Positions 5,503-7,049 of a stretch of DNA of 7,049 nt are shown piece after piece. Position 1 is the first letter of the stretch, and each line of letters opens with the position of its first letter. The notes beneath the pieces were generated by a model that searched no databases, was not told where the DNA came from, and worked only from the letters and a program-made list of their open reading frames with translations. The DNA lies in the NCBI GenBank assembly GCA_023387775.1, contig JAEWHN010000220.1, positions 1 through 7,049 of the forward strand, written 5' to 3'. The DNA is from Pseudomonadota bacterium. GTDB taxonomy: Bacteria; Pseudomonadota; Alphaproteobacteria; Rhizobiales; Rhizobiaceae. The translations under genes and the position numbers were made by a program.

Positions 5503-5940
5503 TTAACCGATTACCCGCCGTGCCCAGACCTCGACCGTATGTGCCACGGTGGCGAGATGGTCCGCGGCGGAGAAGCCGGAGACCTTCCTGCGCGGCTTGA
5601 GATCATGGTCGCCGTCCTCGAGCCACAGAATCTCGATCTGGCCGGAGAGATCGTACGACATGACTTCCTCTCGGGTTCCGAATGGGTCGCGCGTGCCCTG
5701 GTAGATCAGTGCCGGTGCCTTCAACCCGGCCAGGTGCGCGGTTCGCAACTGTTCAGGCTTCGCCGCCGGATGGAACGGGTAGCCGAGGCAGAGCAGCCCG
5801 ACGATGCTGCCGCTGGCATGCAGATCATCCGCGACCATGTACGCGACCCGGCCGCCCATCGACTTGCCGCCGATGATCAGCGGCCCGGATGCGCCAAGCG
5901 CCTCCACCGCCTCGCGAACCTTCTCATTCCAGATCGCCAC
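5503..5940 (-). pseudogene. Alpha/beta hydrolase (KANL3/Tex30-like), N-terminal part missing
   Basis: A 145-codon remnant of a predicted alpha/beta hydrolase. The nucleophile elbow GGKSMGGR (S27 counted from the first open codon), the acid D85 in QGTRDPFGT and the His H112 in DGDHD are all kept, as are family blocks LGYPFHPAAKPEQLRTAHL and APALIYQG. Intact relatives are about 200-220 residues and begin with a strand and an HGAG oxyanion loop; that part, about 65-70 residues, is absent. Homology begins at IWNEKVREAVEALG (5934 downward). Just upstream the frame meets a TGA (5949-5947) inside DNA that reads on the other strand as a piece of a VOC-family gene. The GTG at 5940 has no ribosome site. 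The product probably could not fold without its first strands, hence pseudogene. The 3' end (TAA, 5505-5503) looks intact and lies 128 nt from the next gene. Confidence 0.75.
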
Positions 5941-5989
5941 CGACGATCAGCAAGAGACCGACCGCTACTGGAACGCCATTGTCGACAAT
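5933..5989 (+). pseudogene. Short remnant of a VOC/PhnB-like (glyoxalase superfamily) gene
   Basis: In one plus-strand frame the DNA reads IATDDQQETDRYWNAIVDN. The ETDRYWNAIV core resembles the middle of PhnB-like VOC proteins, where I recall a similar block followed by a Gly-Gly and a CGW motif. Here homology stops at 5988-5989, where the inverted repeat begins, and the left end merges into the antisense of the truncated hydrolase at about 5930-5938. The remnant is only about 55 bp, without start, stop or ribosome site. The assignment rests on one short motif recalled from memory. Confidence 0.5.
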
Positions 5990-6051
5990 TGCAACCTGGA
6001 TCTTGGCCTTCGCCCGCAAGGAAGTGTCGATGGCCAAGATCCAGGTTGCAA
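5989..6051. repeat. Perfect 20-bp inverted repeat with a 23-nt spacer
   Basis: TTGCAACCTGGATCTTGGCC (5989-6008) is the exact reverse complement of GGCCAAGATCCAGGTTGCAA (6032-6051), with 23 nt between. The right arm is genuine acyl-CoA dehydrogenase coding sequence (AKIQVA). The left arm is an inverted copy at the junction with the VOC remnant, and in the dehydrogenase frame it encodes non-family residues (ATWILA). This is the footprint of a fold-back or template-switch event at a breakpoint, or of an artefact. In RNA the hairpin would present AAGGA (6018-6022) and the ATG at 6030 at its loop. Confidence 0.95.
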
Positions 6052-6278
6052 ACGTGCTGCCCGATGCCGCCGACGTCGCGATCCAGATCAATGGCGCACG
6101 CGGCTATTCCAAGGATACCGTGCTTGAATGGATCTACCGCTACGCCCGCCAGGCGCGGCTGGTCGACGGCGCCGACGAGGTGCACAAGGTGGTGCTGAAC
6201 CGCTTCCTCAACGAGGAGGGCAGGAACTTCTGGCACTGGAACGTCGAAGGCAGTGCAAATGCCTGGACCAGGAAATGA
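6009..6278 (+). pseudogene. C-terminal remnant of an acyl-CoA dehydrogenase
   Basis: The last roughly 90 codons of a flavin-dependent acyl-CoA dehydrogenase, which would oxidise fatty or branched acyl-CoA thioesters. Family sequence starts at FARKEVSMAKIQVANVL (codons from 6009) and includes QINGARGYSKDT and IYRYARQARLVDGADEVHK, the conserved C-terminal helix region of ACAD10/11-like dehydrogenases, ending GRNFWHWNVEGSANAW. Intact enzymes have about 380-420 residues, so about three quarters are lost, including the N-terminal and beta domains and most flavin contacts. The gene breaks at the inverted repeat. By chance or not, AAGGA (6018-6022) stands 7 nt before the internal ATG at 6030, so an 82-residue fragment could still be translated. 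Its TGA (6276-6278) overlaps the ATG of the phosphotransferase remnant, which shows that the two came from one operon. Confidence 0.85.
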
Positions 6279-6664
6279 CGAAAGGCACGATGAACGCGGA
6301 TTTCGATCCGGCGGCGCTGGCAAGCTTCTTGCGCGACCGGTTTGGAGCCGGCCAGATGTCGCTCGAGAGGATCGGCGACGGGCCGTCCAACCCGACCTAT
6401 TTCGTCGACCGTGGCGAGCGGCGCATGGTGCTGCGCAAGAAGCCGGCGGTGCCGATCCTGCGCGGCGCGCATGCCATCGACCGCGAGTTCCGCGTGCTGG
6501 ACGCGCTTGCGCCGACTAGCGTGCCGGTGCCGCGACCGATCCTCCTTCATGAAGACGACCAGCCGCTCGGCACGCCGTTCTACCTGATGGAGCGCCTCGA
6601 GGGTCGCGTCTTTCACGATTGTTCGCTGCCCGGGCTATCACGCGAGGAACGGCGCGGCATCTGA
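6275..6664 (+). pseudogene. Aminoglycoside phosphotransferase-like (ACAD10/11-type) gene, truncated after 129 codons
   Basis: The N-terminal third of a phosphotransferase/APH-fold kinase of the kind that accompanies acyl-CoA dehydrogenases and phosphorylates hydroxyacyl-CoA in the ACAD10/11 pathway. The nucleotide-binding N-lobe is present: IGDGPSNPTYFVD (glycine-rich loop), RRMVLRKKP with the ATP-contacting Lys, AHAIDREFRVLDAL, VPVPRPILL and GTPFYLMERLEGRVF. It then stops after SREERRGI at a TGA (6662-6664), where relatives continue (typically RxIY and on) for about 200 more residues holding the catalytic loop and metal-binding Asp. It therefore cannot be an active kinase. The stop lies in DNA shared with the antisense end of the acyl-CoA synthetase. 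The start is the ATG at 6275 overlapping the dehydrogenase stop, or the ATG at 6290 (AAAGG at 6281-6285). Confidence 0.85.
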
Positions 6665-7049
6665 AGCCGCCTCATCGCGAAGGACGAATTTCTGGATCTT
6701 TCCGGTCGCCGTTTTTGGCAGCTCCCTGAAGACGAAGCGGCGTGGCACCTTGAACCCGGCAAGATGCTGGCGGCAGAGGGCGTTCAATTCCTCCGCGCTC
6801 GCCGACGCGCCCGGCTTGAGCTCGACGAAAGCACACGGAACTTCGCCCCACTTCGGATCCGGCGTTGCGACGACGGCAGCCAGCAGAACGGACGGATGCC
6901 TGTGGAGTGCGCTTTCAATCTCGAGGCTCGAAATGTTCTCGCCGCCCGAGATGATCACATCCTTCGACCGGTCCTTGATCTCCAGGGTTCCATCCGGGTG
7001 CATCACCGCCAAGTCGCCGGTGTGGAAGACGCCGCCGGCGAAGGCCGCA
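6638..7049 (-). CDS. Acyl-CoA synthetase / AMP-dependent ligase, C-terminal part (5' end outside window)
   Basis: The C-terminal domain of an adenylate-forming ligase that activates a carboxylic acid to its CoA thioester using ATP. The visible 136 codons begin AAFAGGVFHTGDLAVMHPDG (HTGD contains the ribose-binding Asp). They continue through the hinge and A8 motif (DRSKDVIISGGENISSLEIE), LAAVVATPDPKWGEVPCAF and AGFKVPRRFVF, to PKTATGKIQKF (A10, with the catalytic Lys in TGKIQK). The full enzyme is usually about 530-550 residues, so about 400 lie beyond the right edge. All C-terminal catalytic motifs are intact. The last residues, SDAAPFLA, are encoded by DNA that on the other strand is the phosphotransferase remnant, so the natural C-terminus has probably been replaced by a few read-through residues at the junction; activity may well be kept. 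Confidence 0.9.
   Translation of the reverse strand, partial: AAFAGGVFHTGDLAVMHPDGTLEIKDRSKDVIISGGENISSLEIESALHRHPSVLLAAVVATPDPKWGEVPCAFVELKPGASASAEELNALCRQHLAGFKVPRRFVFRELPKTATGKIQKFVLRDEAASDAAPFLA

Noticed and set aside
5490..5512. Direct repeat AACCGATT, two copies 15 bp apart at the end of the hydrolase
   Set aside because: Eight bases in two copies can occur by chance; there is no insertion or gene between them, so it is not an attachment site or target duplication.
5941..6660. Mobile element or integron explanation for the fragment patch
   Set aside because: No transposase, integrase, attC-like site, terminal repeats or target duplications are visible; the only repeat is the 20-bp inverted copy of local coding sequence.

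Overview
The window is GC-rich DNA with strong G/C preference at third codon positions. Its families (DctP-type TRAP binding protein, ECF sigma/anti-sigma pair with cupredoxin and metallophosphoesterase, acyl-CoA dehydrogenase next to an ACAD10/11-type phosphotransferase) suggest an alphaproteobacterium, most likely of the Rhizobiales/Hyphomicrobiales. This placement is inferred from gene content and style, not from a marker gene.

Left block (1-2628): a small catabolic module. On the minus strand a shikimate/quinate dehydrogenase paralogue (770-1678) is followed by an unrecognised 80-residue protein that starts inside the dehydrogenase stop codon (531-773), then by the start of a TRAP substrate-binding protein (1-484, cut by the window edge). 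A TetR-type regulator (1839-2519) runs the other way. Between them lies a 20-bp near-palindrome (1782-1801) exactly between the -35 and -10 of a predicted promoter for the dehydrogenase operon. The simplest reading is a TetR-controlled uptake and oxidation system for a shikimate- or quinate-like acid. A hairpin at 2600-2628 separates this block from the convergent operon to its right.

Middle block (2629-5438): a compact minus-strand operon read in the order metallophosphoesterase, exported cupredoxin, ECF sigma factor, membrane anti-sigma factor. Spacing is tight (38 nt, about 40 nt, 8-nt overlap). A motif that looks like an ECF promoter (GGAATAA, 16 nt, GTCTTC) lies upstream of the first gene, so the sigma factor may control its own operon. 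The two exported proteins would then be its effector or sensor arm in the envelope.

Right block (5503-7049): a gene graveyard or chimeric patch. It contains an alpha/beta hydrolase lacking its N-terminal third, a piece of about 55 bp from a VOC/PhnB-like gene, a perfect 20-bp inverted repeat, the C-terminal end of an acyl-CoA dehydrogenase still coupled to the first third of a phosphotransferase, and, convergent to that, the C-terminal part of an acyl-CoA synthetase running off the window. At least four junctions between unrelated coding sequences fall within about 730 bp. This is either genome decay by deletion and template switching or an assembly chimera; the sequence alone cannot decide. 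No RNA genes, CRISPR arrays, IS elements or phage genes were seen. No gene-free stretch exceeds 300 bases.
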